Positions 24,714 to 34,626 of a stretch of 64,000 bases of DNA are shown here, piece by piece. Each line of letters begins with the position of its first letter. Position 1 is the stretch's first letter. The stretch lies in NCBI RefSeq assembly GCF_003696265.1, contig NZ_RFFH01000016.1, positions 92,660-156,659 on the forward strand. The letters are read 5' to 3'. A program made the position numbers and the translations under genes. The notes under the pieces were generated by a model. The model was not told where the DNA came from, ran no database searches, and saw only the letters and a list, made by a program, of their open reading frames with translations. The stretch is from Nocardia stercoris (GTDB taxonomy: Bacteria > Actinomycetota > Actinomycetes > Mycobacteriales > Mycobacteriaceae).

Positions 24714-27107
24714 ATGTCTATCGCCGAGGAGCAGATGTCGGGGCTGTCCGCGGCCGAAGTCGCGCGGCGGGTGGCGGACGGGGAGACCAACGCGCTGCCC
24801 GAACGGGTGGGCAGGTCGGTCGGCGATATCGTCCGCGCGAACGTGTTCACCAGGATCAACGCCATCCTGGCGGTGCTGTTCCTGCTGGTGCTGGCCACCG
24901 GGTCGCTCATCGACGGCATGTTCGGGCTGCTGATCGTCGGCAACAGCGTGATCGGCATCGTGCAGGAGGTGCGCGCGAAACGCACCCTGGACCGGCTGGC
25001 CATCGTCGGGCAGGCCAGGCCCGTGGTCCGGCGCGAGGGCCGCTCGCAGCAGATCCCGCCGGACCAGGTGGTGCTCGACGACCTGATCGAACTCGGGCCC
25101 GGCGATCAGATCGTGGTCGACGGCGAGGTAGTCGACACTGCCGCGCTGGAGGTCGACGAGTCGCTGCTCACCGGTGAGGCCGACCCGGTCGACAAGCAGG
25201 TCGGGGATCCGGTGATGTCGGGCAGTTTCGTGGTGTCCGGTTCGGGGGTGTACCGGGCCACCCGGGTGGGTAGCCAGGCGTATGCCGCGCAGGTCACCGC
25301 CGAGGCCGGCAAGTTCACGCTGGTGAACTCCGAACTGCGTTCGGGTATCAGCACGATCCTCAAGGTCATCACCTTTCTGCTGTTCCCGGCCGGGCTGGTG
25401 ACCATCTACAACCAGCTGTTCGCCAGCCATCAGCCGTGGCGGGACGCGGTCAACGGCATGGTCGGCGCGCTGGTGCCGATGGTGCCCGAGGGGCTGGTCC
25501 TCATGACCTCGATCGCGTTCGCGGTCGGCGTGGTGCGGCTGGGCCGCCGCAACTGCCTGGTGCAGGAACTGCCCGCCATCGAGGGCCTGGCCCGGGTGGA
25601 TGTGGTGTGCGCCGACAAGACCGGGACACTCACCGAGAACGGTATGCGGCTGAGCGAGGTGATCCCGGTCGGCGACGCCGACGAGGCGGAGCTGCGCCGG
25701 GCGCTGGCGGCGATCGCGGCCGCCGATCCGCGGCCCAACGCCAGTATCGCCGCGATCGCGGAGGCCTGTCCGAAGGCCCCGCACTGGCAGCCGACCGCGA
25801 CCGCCCCGTTCTCCTCGGCGAAGAAGTGGAGCGGTATCTCGTTCGGCGTCGACGGCGACTGGCTGCTCGGCGCACCCGACGTCCTGCTGGACCCGGATTT
25901 CCCCGCCGCCGCGACCGCGCAGGAGCTGGGTGCCCGTGGCCTGCGAGTGTTGTTGCTGGCCAACGGGGATCGCCCGGTGGACGCGCCCGACGCGCCCGGC
26001 ACGGTCACGCCGCAGGCGCTGGTGGTGCTGGAGCAGAAGGTGCGTCCCGACGCCGCTGCGACCATGAAATATTTTGCCTCCCAAGGTGTCTCGACCAAGG
26101 TCATCTCCGGTGACAACGCCGTGTCGGTGGGCGCGGTGGCGCAGTCGCTGGGCCTGCCCGGCGGCGATCACCCCGTCGACGCACGCGAACTGCCCACCGA
26201 CACAGCCGAACTGGCGGACGAGCTGGACGCCGCGACGGTGTTCGGCCGGGTGCGGCCGGACCAGAAACGCGCCATGGTGTCGGCACTGCAGTCCCGCGGC
26301 CACACCGTCGCGATGACCGGCGACGGGGTCAACGACGTGCTCGCGCTCAAGGACGCCGATATCGGGGTCGCCATGGGTTCGGGCAGTCCGGCGACCCGGG
26401 CGGTCGCGCAGATCGTGCTGCTCGACGACCGGTTCGCCACCCTGCCGTCGGTGGTGGGCGAGGGCCGGCGGGTGATCGGCAATATCGAGCGGGTCTCCAA
26501 CCTGTTCCTCACCAAGACGGTGTATTCGGTGGTGCTCGCCTTCCTGGTCGGCGTGGTGGGGATCGGGGCTCAGATCTGGCACGGGCGGCCGATCGGGTAT
26601 CCGTTCCTGCCGCGGCACATGACGATCGCGGCCTGGTTCACCATCGGGCTGCCCGCCTTCGTGCTGTCGCTGGCGCCCAACGCCGAGCGGGCGCGCCGCG
26701 GGTTCGTGCGGCGGGTGCTGCGGCTGGCGGTGCCGTCGGGGGTGGTGATCGGCGTCATGACGTTCATCGCGTACCTGATCGCCTACCGGGGTGCCGACGA
26801 GAGTCAGGCGCAGCGGACCCAGGCCAGTACCAGCGCGCTGATCACGCTGTTGATCATTGCGGTGTGGGTGCTGGCGGTGGTCGCCCGGCCGTGGGTGTGG
26901 TGGAAGCTGATCCTGATCCTCGGGTCGGTGGCCGGGTATCTGGTGTTGTTCTCGGTGCCGTTCTTCCGGCATTTCTTCCAGCTGGATCCGACGAATGTGG
27001 CGATGACCGCGGTGGCGGTGGTCTGCGGCGGGGTGGGTGTGTTCGCGGTGGAGGTGGCGTGGCGGTTCGCGGAGCGGTTCGGGGCGGGGTCGGATACCTC
27101 ACATTGA
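24714..27107 (+). CDS. ctpE: P-type cation-transporting ATPase, CtpE-like
   Basis: Membrane ion pump. The phosphorylation site is D301 in CADKTGTLTENG, the actuator motif is LLTGEAD, the helix-4 motif is MVPEGLVL, and the hinge is MTGDGVNDVLALKDADIG. No N-terminal metal-binding domain is present. Ten helices are expected in 797 residues. The PEGL motif without CPC excludes heavy-metal pumps. Overall form matches mycobacterial CtpE, which has been implicated in calcium uptake; ion specificity here is inferred. The ATG follows TACGCT by 7 bases, suggesting a leaderless transcript. Confidence 0.88.
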   Translation: MSIAEEQMSGLSAAEVARRVADGETNALPERVGRSVGDIVRANVFTRINAILAVLFLLVLATGSLIDGMFGLLIVGNSVIGIVQEVRAKRTLDRLAIVGQARPVVRREGRSQQIPPDQVVLDDLIELGPGDQIVVDGEVVDTAALEVDESLLTGEADPVDKQVGDPVMSGSFVVSGSGVYRATRVGSQAYAAQVTAEAGKFTLVNSELRSGISTILKVITFLLFPAGLVTIYNQLFASHQPWRDAVNGMVGALVPMVPEGLVLMTSIAFAVGVVRLGRRNCLVQELPAIEGLARVDVVCADKTGTLTENGMRLSEVIPVGDADEAELRRALAAIAAADPRPNASIAAIAEACPKAPHWQPTATAPFSSAKKWSGISFGVDGDWLLGAPDVLLDPDFPAAATAQELGARGLRVLLLANGDRPVDAPDAPGTVTPQALVVLEQKVRPDAAATMKYFASQGVSTKVISGDNAVSVGAVAQSLGLPGGDHPVDARELPTDTAELADELDAATVFGRVRPDQKRAMVSALQSRGHTVAMTGDGVNDVLALKDADIGVAMGSGSPATRAVAQIVLLDDRFATLPSVVGEGRRVIGNIERVSNLFLTKTVYSVVLAFLVGVVGIGAQIWHGRPIGYPFLPRHMTIAAWFTIGLPAFVLSLAPNAERARRGFVRRVLRLAVPSGVVIGVMTFIAYLIAYRGADESQAQRTQASTSALITLLIIAVWVLAVVARPWVWWKLILILGSVAGYLVLFSVPFFRHFFQLDPTNVAMTAVAVVCGGVGVFAVEVAWRFAERFGAGSDTSH

Positions 27108-27192
27108 AATAGCTGGGCGTTAGCTAGCGATGGAATGATGGAAGTAGTTCCACACGCCGGTCCGCCGAATCGACCGGCCAGGAGGTTCCGTC

Positions 27193-27669
27193 ATGATCGT
27201 GGATGCGACCGACACCCCGCGTCCGGCGCCGCTGCACACCCGGGTGATCGCCAGACTCGCCGCCGAGCTGGACCGGGTACTGCCGCCCGGACTCGAGGCG
27301 TTCCCGGAACTCGAGACCGAACTGCCCGGCCGATCGCCCGAGGTGCCCGACCTGGTGGTCACCGCCGCGCAGGTCGACGAACAGGCCCGGGTACGGGCCG
27401 ACCAGGTGGTACTGGCCGTCGAAGTCGTCTCCACGGGCGCCGACGCCGTGCGCGACTACGCCGTGAAGGCGGGGGAATACGCCGCCAACGGCATCGCCCA
27501 CTACTGGGTGCTCGATATCATCGACCCGGCCTCGCCCGGACTGACCGTCTACACCCTCGACGCGCTCGGCGAATACCGGATCGCGCCGCGCGCCACCGGG
27601 GTGGTGCAGCTGGCGGGCACGGTCCCGATGGTGCTCGATCTTCCCGCGCTGACCGCCCGTCGCGGCTGA
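27193..27669 (+). CDS. Uma2-family (DUF820) putative nuclease domain protein
   Basis: 158-residue protein of the Uma2 family, which has a PD-(D/E)XK nuclease-like fold of unproven function. The conserved positions are PDLVV, the strand LAVEVVSTGADAVRDYAVKAGEYAANGI and YWVLDI. The N-terminal portion is shorter than in many members. It is preceded by an excellent ribosome site AGGAGG (27181-27186). Uma2 proteins are abundant in cyanobacteria and actinomycetes and often occur singly, as here; no toxin-antitoxin partner is seen. Confidence 0.85.
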   Translation: MIVDATDTPRPAPLHTRVIARLAAELDRVLPPGLEAFPELETELPGRSPEVPDLVVTAAQVDEQARVRADQVVLAVEVVSTGADAVRDYAVKAGEYAANGIAHYWVLDIIDPASPGLTVYTLDALGEYRIAPRATGVVQLAGTVPMVLDLPALTARRG

Positions 27670-27761
27670 CCACCGAATACGAGGTCCGAAACCCGCTTGG
27701 CATTCGTTCGCCCGGCGAACTACCGTCGAACGGTGCGACGATCGACTGCGCGGGTACCGGA

Positions 27762-28748
27762 ATGACGACCGAACCGGTGCAGGCGACCCCACCCGAACTA
27801 CCCGCCGGTCCGGCCCCGGGCGATGCGCCCGTACGCGGTGGCCTCCGCGCGGGCAGCGGCGCCCTCCTGGCCACCGGCGCGTACTTCATCTGGGGCCTGT
27901 TCCCCGGCTTCTTCGGCCTGCTGAGCTTCGCCGACCCCTTCGAGGTCCTGGCCCAGCGCATGCTCTGGACCCTGGTCGTGGCCCTGGCCGCGCTCGCGAT
28001 GCTGGGCCGGGTGCGGGAACTGTGGGCGATCCCCGCGCGCACCTGGCGGCTGGCCGCGGCCGCGTCAGCGGCGATCGCCGTCAACTGGGGTGTATACGTC
28101 TACGGCGTCGGTGCCGGGCATGTCGTGGAATGCGCGCTCGGCTACTTCGCCGGACCACTGGTCACCGTGCTACTGGGGCTGGTGGTGTTCCGGGAGCGGT
28201 TGAGCGCCGCGCGCTGGGCGGCGCTCGCGCTCGGCGCCGCCGCGGTGCTCGTGCTGACCGTCGACTACGGCCACCCGCCCTGGATCGCGCTGGCGCTGGC
28301 CTTCTCCTTCGCGCTCTACGGCCTGATCAAGAAGGTGATCGTGCTCGATCCGCTGCCGGGTCTGGCCGCCGAGGGGATCGTGGCCGCGCCGGTCGGCCTG
28401 GCCGTGGTGGTCGGTTTCGCGGTCACCGGGCACGCCGCGTTCGGGCACGGTATCGGTCACACCGCGCTGCTGATGGCCTGCGGTCCGGTCACACTGATCC
28501 CGCTCGTGCTGTTCGCTTCGGCGGCCCGGCGCACCCCGCTGTCGACGATGGGGATCCTGCAGTATCTGACTCCCGCGCTGCAGATGGCCTGGGGTGTGCT
28601 GGTGAACCACGAGCCGATGCCCGCCGCCCGGTGGGCCGGGTTCGGGCTGATCTGGGTGGCGCTGGTGGTGTTCTCCGCCGATGTGCTGCGCGCCGGCCGT
28701 GCCGTCCCGTCCGGCCGTTCCGGCGCGGAAACGGTTGCGGCCCGATAG
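27762..28748 (+). CDS. rarD: RarD/EamA-family membrane transporter
   Basis: 328-residue drug/metabolite transporter superfamily protein with ten predicted helices in two EamA repeats. The first helix contains LLATGAYFIWGLFPGFF, the RarD hallmark. Further RarD features are AQRMLWTL, NWGVYVYGV and LQYLTPALQMAWGV. RarD proteins are named for chloramphenicol sensitivity phenotypes, but the substrates are unclear. ATG 27762 is in the right place relative to the family; no strong ribosome site was seen. Confidence 0.9.
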   Translation: MTTEPVQATPPELPAGPAPGDAPVRGGLRAGSGALLATGAYFIWGLFPGFFGLLSFADPFEVLAQRMLWTLVVALAALAMLGRVRELWAIPARTWRLAAAASAAIAVNWGVYVYGVGAGHVVECALGYFAGPLVTVLLGLVVFRERLSAARWAALALGAAAVLVLTVDYGHPPWIALALAFSFALYGLIKKVIVLDPLPGLAAEGIVAAPVGLAVVVGFAVTGHAAFGHGIGHTALLMACGPVTLIPLVLFASAARRTPLSTMGILQYLTPALQMAWGVLVNHEPMPAARWAGFGLIWVALVVFSADVLRAGRAVPSGRSGAETVAAR

Positions 28749-28882
28749 CCGCACCGGATGGACGGTGTTCGTCGCTGGTCGTTCGTCCACTGTTCATCTG
28801 CGGGCCCAGCGCCGTCCGGCATGTACTGGGAGGGTCACGTCCGTGTGATCGCCGCGGCGGTCTCCGTCGACCAGGAGGTTGT

Positions 28883-30520
28883 ATGTCCACCCCTTCGGCA
28901 CGCCGCCGTTTCGGGCGCGGGGGTCTTCGCGCAGTACCGCTGCGAGGTCGTGCGACGGCCGCCGTCGCGACGCTGCTCACGCTCGCCGCCACATCGTGTT
29001 CCAGCTCGACGAGCACCTCGGCGGACTCCGACACCACGACACCGATCAAGCACGTCGTGGTCGTGTTCCAGGAGAACGTCAGCTTCGACCACTACTTCGG
29101 CACCTACCCGGTCGCCGCGAACACCGACGGCACGCCGTTCACCGCGGCACCGGGCACCCCGAAGGTGGACGGCCTGACCCCCGACCTGCTCAGCAAGAAC
29201 CCGAACCGGGCCCAGCCGGTGCGGCTCGGCGGCCCGGGCCAGCAGATCACCTGCGACCAGGACCACGGCTACGCCGACGAGCAGGCCGCGTTCGACGGCG
29301 GCAAGATGGACAAGTTCGTCGAGCACACCGAGGTCGACAACAGCACCGCGGCCTGCCGAGCCCCGCTGTACGGCCCGGCCGGCCTGGTCATGAACTACTA
29401 CGACGGCAACTCCGTGACCGGGCTGTGGAACTACGCCCAGCACTACGCGATGAGCGACAACTCCTACGGCACCACGTTCGGCCCGTCCGCGGTCGGCGCC
29501 CTGAACCTGGTGGCCGGCCAGACCCACGGCGTCACCCAGCAGGTCATGCCCGGCGGTAAGCCGTTCCCGCCGCACGACGTCGTCGACGGCACCCTGATCG
29601 ACGACGCGCAGCCGTTCGGCGACGACTGCTCGAGCCGCGACCAGGTGCAGATGAGCGGCCGCAACATCGGCGACCTGCTCAACAAGAAGAACATCACCTG
29701 GGGTTTCTTCGAGGGCGGTTTCAAGCCGACCGACACCAAGGACGGCAAGGCCGTCTGCGGCCAGAACCACACGGTGGGGGTGGAACTCGGCGGCACCGGC
29801 AAGACAGGTGACCACCCGTTCGGCACCAAGGACGACTACATCCCGCACCACGAGCCGTTCCAGTACTACCCGTCGACGGCCAACCCGCATCACCTGCCGC
29901 CGAGCGCGGTGGACAAGATCGGGCAGACCGACCAGGCCAACCACCAGTACGACCTCACCGACTTCTGGGACGCCGCCAAGGCCGGGCACCTGCCCGCCGT
30001 CAGCTACCTGAAGGCCGCCGGCTACCAGGACGGTCACGCCGCCTACTCCGACCCGCTCGACGAGCAGCGTTTCCTGGTCGAGACGATCAACGGCCTGCAG
30101 AAGCTGCCGGAGTGGAAGGACACCGCGGTCGTCATCGCCTACGACGACTCCGACGGCTGGTACGACCACAAGGCGCCCGAGATCGTCGGCAGTTCCACCT
30201 CCGACCAGGACGAGCTCAACGGTCCCGGCGGGTGCGGGGACGCCAAGGCCGCCCCCGCCAAGTACCAGGGCCGCTGCGGTTACGGTCCGCGGCTGCCGCT
30301 GCTGGTGATCTCGCCGTACGCCAAGGCGAACTACGTCGACCACGCGCGCACCGACCAGACCTCGGTGCTGCGCTTCATCGAGGACAACTGGAAGACCGGC
30401 CGGATCGGCGACGCGTCCTACGACGCGAAAGCCGGTGCGCTGGACGGCATGTTCGACTTCAAGGCCCCGGCACAGCCGACGGTCACCCTCGACCCGAAGA
30501 CCGGCGCCGTCGCCGGTTAG
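28883..30520 (+). CDS. Secreted phosphoesterase (acid phosphatase / phospholipase C superfamily)
   Basis: 545-residue exported enzyme of the PF04185 phosphoesterase family, related to AcpA and bacterial phospholipases C. An Arg-rich signal peptide ends in a lipobox-like TSCSS near residue 38. The metal and nucleophile regions KHVVVVFQENVSFDHYFGTYP, PHHEPFQYYPSTAN and IAYDDSDGWYDHKAP are present, with paired Cys in the C-terminal part. It is expected to cleave phosphomonoesters or phospholipids outside the cell. The ribosome site AGGAGG lies 6 bases before ATG 28883. Confidence 0.9.
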   Translation: MSTPSARRRFGRGGLRAVPLRGRATAAVATLLTLAATSCSSSTSTSADSDTTTPIKHVVVVFQENVSFDHYFGTYPVAANTDGTPFTAAPGTPKVDGLTPDLLSKNPNRAQPVRLGGPGQQITCDQDHGYADEQAAFDGGKMDKFVEHTEVDNSTAACRAPLYGPAGLVMNYYDGNSVTGLWNYAQHYAMSDNSYGTTFGPSAVGALNLVAGQTHGVTQQVMPGGKPFPPHDVVDGTLIDDAQPFGDDCSSRDQVQMSGRNIGDLLNKKNITWGFFEGGFKPTDTKDGKAVCGQNHTVGVELGGTGKTGDHPFGTKDDYIPHHEPFQYYPSTANPHHLPPSAVDKIGQTDQANHQYDLTDFWDAAKAGHLPAVSYLKAAGYQDGHAAYSDPLDEQRFLVETINGLQKLPEWKDTAVVIAYDDSDGWYDHKAPEIVGSSTSDQDELNGPGGCGDAKAAPAKYQGRCGYGPRLPLLVISPYAKANYVDHARTDQTSVLRFIEDNWKTGRIGDASYDAKAGALDGMFDFKAPAQPTVTLDPKTGAVAG

Positions 30521-30530
30521 TCACGAATTC

Positions 30531-30563
30531 GGCCTGGTCCCTGAGCTTTTCGGGGATCAGGCC
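30531..30563. terminator. Bidirectional hairpin between convergent genes
   Basis: GGCCTGGTCCC (30531-30541) pairs with GGGATCAGGCC (30553-30563), 11 bp with one G-U pair, after the phosphoesterase gene. The right arm includes the stop codon of the opposing hydrolase gene. Confidence 0.7.
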
Positions 30564-31726
30564 TGCTTCGCGAGATTGTGGGCCAGCGTGCCCAGCCGGG
30601 TCAGCCGCGCGTCACCCAACGGGGTGACCTTGCTGCCCAGCCGGTTCGTCACGAACGCCAGCGACATGCCGGTCGTGGGATCGGCGAACGCACCCGAACC
30701 GCCGAGCCCGAAATGCCCGAACGCCGAAATCGGGTCCGCCTTGGACGGTTTCATCGGCACCCCGTGATAGCCCATCGCCCACGGGATCCGGAACGCGAGC
30801 ACATAGTCCGGGGTGAACACCCGGCGCCGCGACATCTCCCGCACGGTCTCGGGCCGCAGCAGCTGGACGTCGCCGAGCCGGCCGTCGTCGGCCAGCGCCG
30901 CGTACATCCGGGCCAGCGCCCGGGCGGAGAAGATCCCGTTCACGCCCGGCATCACCGAATCGTGCAGCAGCGGATCGGTGATCAGATCCGCGAAACCGCG
31001 CGGCATGGTCTCGGCGGCCGCCGCGAACCGGGTCCGGGTCAGCAGATCCGTACTCCGATCCCAGCTCATGCCGGCCACGGTCAGGCGCGGGAACGTGGTG
31101 GCGATCCGCGGACGCTCGGAATCCGGTACCCGGAACCAGAGTTCGGGCGCGTCGAGCGGTTCCGCGATCTCGGTGCGGACCACCTCGGTGAAGTCGCGGC
31201 CGGTGACCCGGTGGATCAGCTCGGCGACCAGATGCCCGTAGCTGATGCCGTGATAGCCGCTGGTGCGCAGGTGCCGCGGGTCGGGTGCGGCGGCGGCCAG
31301 GGCCGCGGTGATCGCCTCGTCGTCGAAGAACGTCTCGACCGGACCGGGCACCAGATCGCGCAACCGGTGCAGCCCGGCGCGGTGGGTGAGCAGGTCGGTC
31401 ACCGTGATCCCGGCCTTGCCGGCCGCGGCGAATTCGGGCCAGTACTCCGCGACCGGTGTGTCGTAGTCGATCAGTCCGCGTTCGGCCAGCTGGTGCACCG
31501 CCGTCGAGGCGACCCCCTTGCCGGTGGAGAAGCCGAGCGCGACCGTGTCGGCCTCCCACCGCACGCCGGGGTGGGCGTATCCGGCCCACACGTCGACGAC
31601 CGGTTCGCCGTGCAGGTAGACGCTGAGCGCGCCTCCGCCGTCGGCGGGTGTGCGGAACAGCCGGTCGAAAGTCGCCACCAGAGCGGCGAATCGACGGTCG
31701 ACGTACTGTGTGTCCGGCTCGGTCAT
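30557..31726 (-). CDS. Beta-lactamase-fold serine hydrolase / esterase (class C family)
   Basis: 389-residue cytoplasmic protein of the PF00144 beta-lactamase family. The nucleophile motif SxxK is STGK in LGFSTGKGVAST, and the second motif tyrosine is in HGISYGHLVAEL. Here YxN is replaced by a Y-G pair, which favours esterase over beta-lactamase activity. No signal peptide is seen. GAGGGG lies 7 bases before ATG 31726. Similar proteins in mycobacteria (LipL/LipD type) are carboxylesterases. Likely lipid or ester turnover; substrate unknown. Confidence 0.85.
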   Translation of the reverse strand: MTEPDTQYVDRRFAALVATFDRLFRTPADGGGALSVYLHGEPVVDVWAGYAHPGVRWEADTVALGFSTGKGVASTAVHQLAERGLIDYDTPVAEYWPEFAAAGKAGITVTDLLTHRAGLHRLRDLVPGPVETFFDDEAITAALAAAAPDPRHLRTSGYHGISYGHLVAELIHRVTGRDFTEVVRTEIAEPLDAPELWFRVPDSERPRIATTFPRLTVAGMSWDRSTDLLTRTRFAAAAETMPRGFADLITDPLLHDSVMPGVNGIFSARALARMYAALADDGRLGDVQLLRPETVREMSRRRVFTPDYVLAFRIPWAMGYHGVPMKPSKADPISAFGHFGLGGSGAFADPTTGMSLAFVTNRLGSKVTPLGDARLTRLGTLAHNLAKQA

Positions 31727-31789
31727 GGATATCCCCTCGTCACCTCGTTCCCAGGCCAGCATGCCAGCTGCGGCGGTCGCGCGGCGGAT

Positions 31790-33187
31790 TCAGGGGGCCG
31801 GGGCGTGGGCGCGCAGCCAAGTGGTGACGTAGTCGAGGACCTCCGGCGCGATCGTGGTCTCGATGGTGGCGTACTCGGCCGGCAGTCCGCTGCCGGCGGG
31901 CTGCATCATATGGTTGAGCCCCGGGAAGACCTGCACGTCCGACGACGGCGCTCGCGCGAGCAACTGCTGGGCGAGCGGCGCGTTCTGCGCCGCGGAGACC
32001 TGGAGATCCTTACCGCCGTAGAAGGCCAGCACCGGCACTCGCAGCGCGGTCAGCGCGGGTCTCGGGTCGTAGCGGACCAGGGAGTCGAAATAGATACTGG
32101 CCAGCGGATCCAGCGCGGCGGCGGACTGCTGACGGTCCGGCGGCAGCGTGGCGTTGTGATCGCTCGTGTAGCGCCGGACCGCTTCGGTGTCCCCGGTGCG
32201 GATCAGGCTGTTCAGTGACATCACGAACCCGACCTGCGCGGCGATCGTGGCGGCGTCGGCGCCCTGGGCGGCGGCGATCCGCCGGTTCTGGTCGATCAGC
32301 ACCTCCGAGCCGGAGGTGGCCGGCCCGGCCATCATGACCACGAACGCGACGTGCGATCCGGGCCGGGCGGCGACCAGCGGCGCGAGATATCCACCCTCGC
32401 TGTGCCCGAACAGGCCGATCCGGTCGGGCTGGATATCCGGCCTGGTCCGCAGCAGATCGACCGCGGCGGCGATGTCGTTCGCCAGATCGGTGTAGCTGGC
32501 CGAGGTCAGCGTCCCACCGCTGCGCCCGACCCCGCGCTTGTCGTAGCGCAGCACCGCGTAGCCGGCGCGGGTCAGCGTGTCGGCCAGCAGCAGGAACGGT
32601 TTGTGCCCGGCCACGGACTCGTCGCGGTCGAGCGGCCCGCTGCCGTCGATCAGCACTACCGCCGGATGACGGCCGGGCGTGGGCGGCACGGTGAGCGTGC
32701 CCGAGATCGGCACGGCCGGGTTGCTGTGGAACTCGACGTCCTCGCTGCGATACGGGAACGGCGGGTGCGGCTGCTGCGGCCGCGGCGGCAGCGCCACCGG
32801 ACCGGGCTCGAGGGTCAGCGGCACCTCCTTGCCGCCCTGGGTGAGCGTGCCGGTGATCAGCTCCCGGCCGCTGTCGTAGCGGCCGTGGAACGCCGGCGAC
32901 CCGGGCACCTCGGGGAGGGCGAAGGCGAGGGTCGCCGGATGCAGATCCACCTGTGCCACCGGGGTTTCGAACACGCCCTGGCTCGGGATGGTGATCGTGG
33001 GATGGGTGCCGGTGAAGTTCACGCCGACCAGGATCGGCTTGTCCGGCACGACCAGCGTCCCGTTCCACTGTCCGGTCGGCGCGCCCTTCGGCGGTCCCGC
33101 GGCCGGTTCCGCCGGACCCGTGCTCGAACAACCCGCAACGAGTGCGCCGACCACCGCGGTCGAGGCCAGAGCGAGGCTGGATCGCAT
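31790..33187 (-). CDS. Secreted alpha/beta-hydrolase lipoprotein
   Basis: 465-residue exported hydrolase. The signal peptide ends in lipobox VAGC (Cys at about residue 19). An N-terminal beta-rich domain (about 40-150) precedes an alpha/beta-hydrolase domain. The nucleophile is the Ser in GLFGHSEGGYLAP, the acid is in FYGGKDLQV and the His is in FPGLNHMM. Overall form matches PF12146/DUF3887-type peptidase S9-like esterases with a beta domain. It lies behind the beta-lactamase-fold hydrolase on the same strand with a 63-base gap and could share a transcript. Substrate unknown. Confidence 0.85.
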   Translation of the reverse strand: MRSSLALASTAVVGALVAGCSSTGPAEPAAGPPKGAPTGQWNGTLVVPDKPILVGVNFTGTHPTITIPSQGVFETPVAQVDLHPATLAFALPEVPGSPAFHGRYDSGRELITGTLTQGGKEVPLTLEPGPVALPPRPQQPHPPFPYRSEDVEFHSNPAVPISGTLTVPPTPGRHPAVVLIDGSGPLDRDESVAGHKPFLLLADTLTRAGYAVLRYDKRGVGRSGGTLTSASYTDLANDIAAAVDLLRTRPDIQPDRIGLFGHSEGGYLAPLVAARPGSHVAFVVMMAGPATSGSEVLIDQNRRIAAAQGADAATIAAQVGFVMSLNSLIRTGDTEAVRRYTSDHNATLPPDRQQSAAALDPLASIYFDSLVRYDPRPALTALRVPVLAFYGGKDLQVSAAQNAPLAQQLLARAPSSDVQVFPGLNHMMQPAGSGLPAEYATIETTIAPEVLDYVTTWLRAHAPAP

Positions 33188-33235
33188 CCCTCGATTATCC
33201 GCGCGTGCTGGGCGAATCCGGGGATTTGACCGGTG

Positions 33236-34576
33236 TCAGGTGAGGTAGCGGTAGGCCGGCGAGTCCGGATCCAGCCGCTCGCAGCCGATCGGGGAGCGGT
33301 CCAGCCGTTCCAGCAGATCGTCCAGTCCGGCGGGCGTGCCCAGCTGGATGCCGACCAGCGCCGCGCCGGTCTCCCGGTTGTTGCGCTTGACGTACTCGAA
33401 CAGGGTGATGTCGTCGTCGGGGCCCAGCACCTCGTCGAGGAAGCGGCGCAGCGCACCGGGTTCCTGCGGGAAGTCCACCAGGAAATAGTGTTTCAGTCCC
33501 TGATGCACCAGCGAGCGTTCGATGATCTCGCCGTAGCGGGAGATGTCGTTGTTACCGCCGGACACCAGACAGACCACGGTCGACCCCGGCCGCACATCGG
33601 CATCGGCGAGCGCGGCGACGGCGAGCGCGCCGGCGGGCTCGGCGATGATGCCCTCGTTCTGGTACAGCTCCAGCATCGCGGTGCAGATCGCGCCCTCGTC
33701 GGCGAGCATCATGTGGAACGCGGTGCCCTCGGTGGCGGCCATCAGCGGTAGCGACGCGTGCGACACGACCCGCCCGCCGAAGCCCGCCACCGCCGCATAG
33801 GGCAGATCGCCGACCCGGCGCACGGCGGCACCGTCCACGAACGGGTCGATCGAGGGCAGGGTGACCGGGCCACCGGATACCAGCGCGGCGGTCATCGACG
33901 CGGCGCCGGCCGGTTCGACGCCGATGATCGCGGTGCGGGGGGAGCGCTGGCGCAGATAGGTACCGATCCCGGCGAGGCAGCCGCCGCCGCCCACCGGGAC
34001 GATCACCAGGTCCGGCGCCTGCGGCAGCTGGTCGAGGATTTCGGCGGCGATAGTGCCCTGTCCGGCCGCGGTGCGCGGGTCGTCGAACGGCGGGACCATC
34101 GTGGCGCCGGTGGCGGCGACGTCCGCGGCAGCCGCGGCGGCCGCGGCGTCGTAGGTGTCGCCGACCGCGATCAGTTCCACGAATTCGCCGCCGTGGATCC
34201 GGATTCGGTCGCACTTCTGTTTCGGGGTGGTGGTCGGTACGTAGATGCGGCCGTAGATGCCCATGGCCCGGCAGGCGAACGCGACACCCTGCGCGTGGTT
34301 GCCGGCGCTGGCCGCGACCACACCCGCGGCCCGCTCCTCGGCGCTGAGCTGCACGATCAGGTTGTACGCACCGCGCAGTTTGTAGGAGCGGACCGCGGTG
34401 AGGTCCTCGCGCTTGAGATAGACCTCGGCGCCGGTGGCGGCCGACAGCCGCTCCGAACGCTGCAGGGGAGTTGGCTCGATGATGTCGGAAATCCGCTTGG
34501 CGGCAGCGTCGATCTCGTCCGCCGTCAGGGCGGGCAGGGCGGATGTGGTCGACGGGACTTCCAGCGGTTTCGGCAC
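33236..34576 (-). CDS. ilvA: Threonine dehydratase (biosynthetic)
   Basis: PLP enzyme converting threonine to 2-oxobutanoate, the first step of isoleucine synthesis. The PLP lysine is K66 in RSYKLRGAYN, the Asn/Gly motif is ASAGNHAQG, and the phosphate loop is VPVGGGG. A single C-terminal regulatory ACT-like domain (about residues 355-446, LKHYFLVDFPQEPGALRRF) gives isoleucine feedback control in the family. Length 446 residues. It matches the short IlvA of corynebacteria and mycobacteria rather than the double-ACT E. coli form. Confidence 0.96.
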   Translation of the reverse strand: MPKPLEVPSTTSALPALTADEIDAAAKRISDIIEPTPLQRSERLSAATGAEVYLKREDLTAVRSYKLRGAYNLIVQLSAEERAAGVVAASAGNHAQGVAFACRAMGIYGRIYVPTTTPKQKCDRIRIHGGEFVELIAVGDTYDAAAAAAAADVAATGATMVPPFDDPRTAAGQGTIAAEILDQLPQAPDLVIVPVGGGGCLAGIGTYLRQRSPRTAIIGVEPAGAASMTAALVSGGPVTLPSIDPFVDGAAVRRVGDLPYAAVAGFGGRVVSHASLPLMAATEGTAFHMMLADEGAICTAMLELYQNEGIIAEPAGALAVAALADADVRPGSTVVCLVSGGNNDISRYGEIIERSLVHQGLKHYFLVDFPQEPGALRRFLDEVLGPDDDITLFEYVKRNNRETGAALVGIQLGTPAGLDDLLERLDRSPIGCERLDPDSPAYRYLT

Positions 34577-34626
34577 TCGGACATGCTACCGAGCGAGCGC
34601 TATCGAATTTCCGGCTGTGGGTCGAC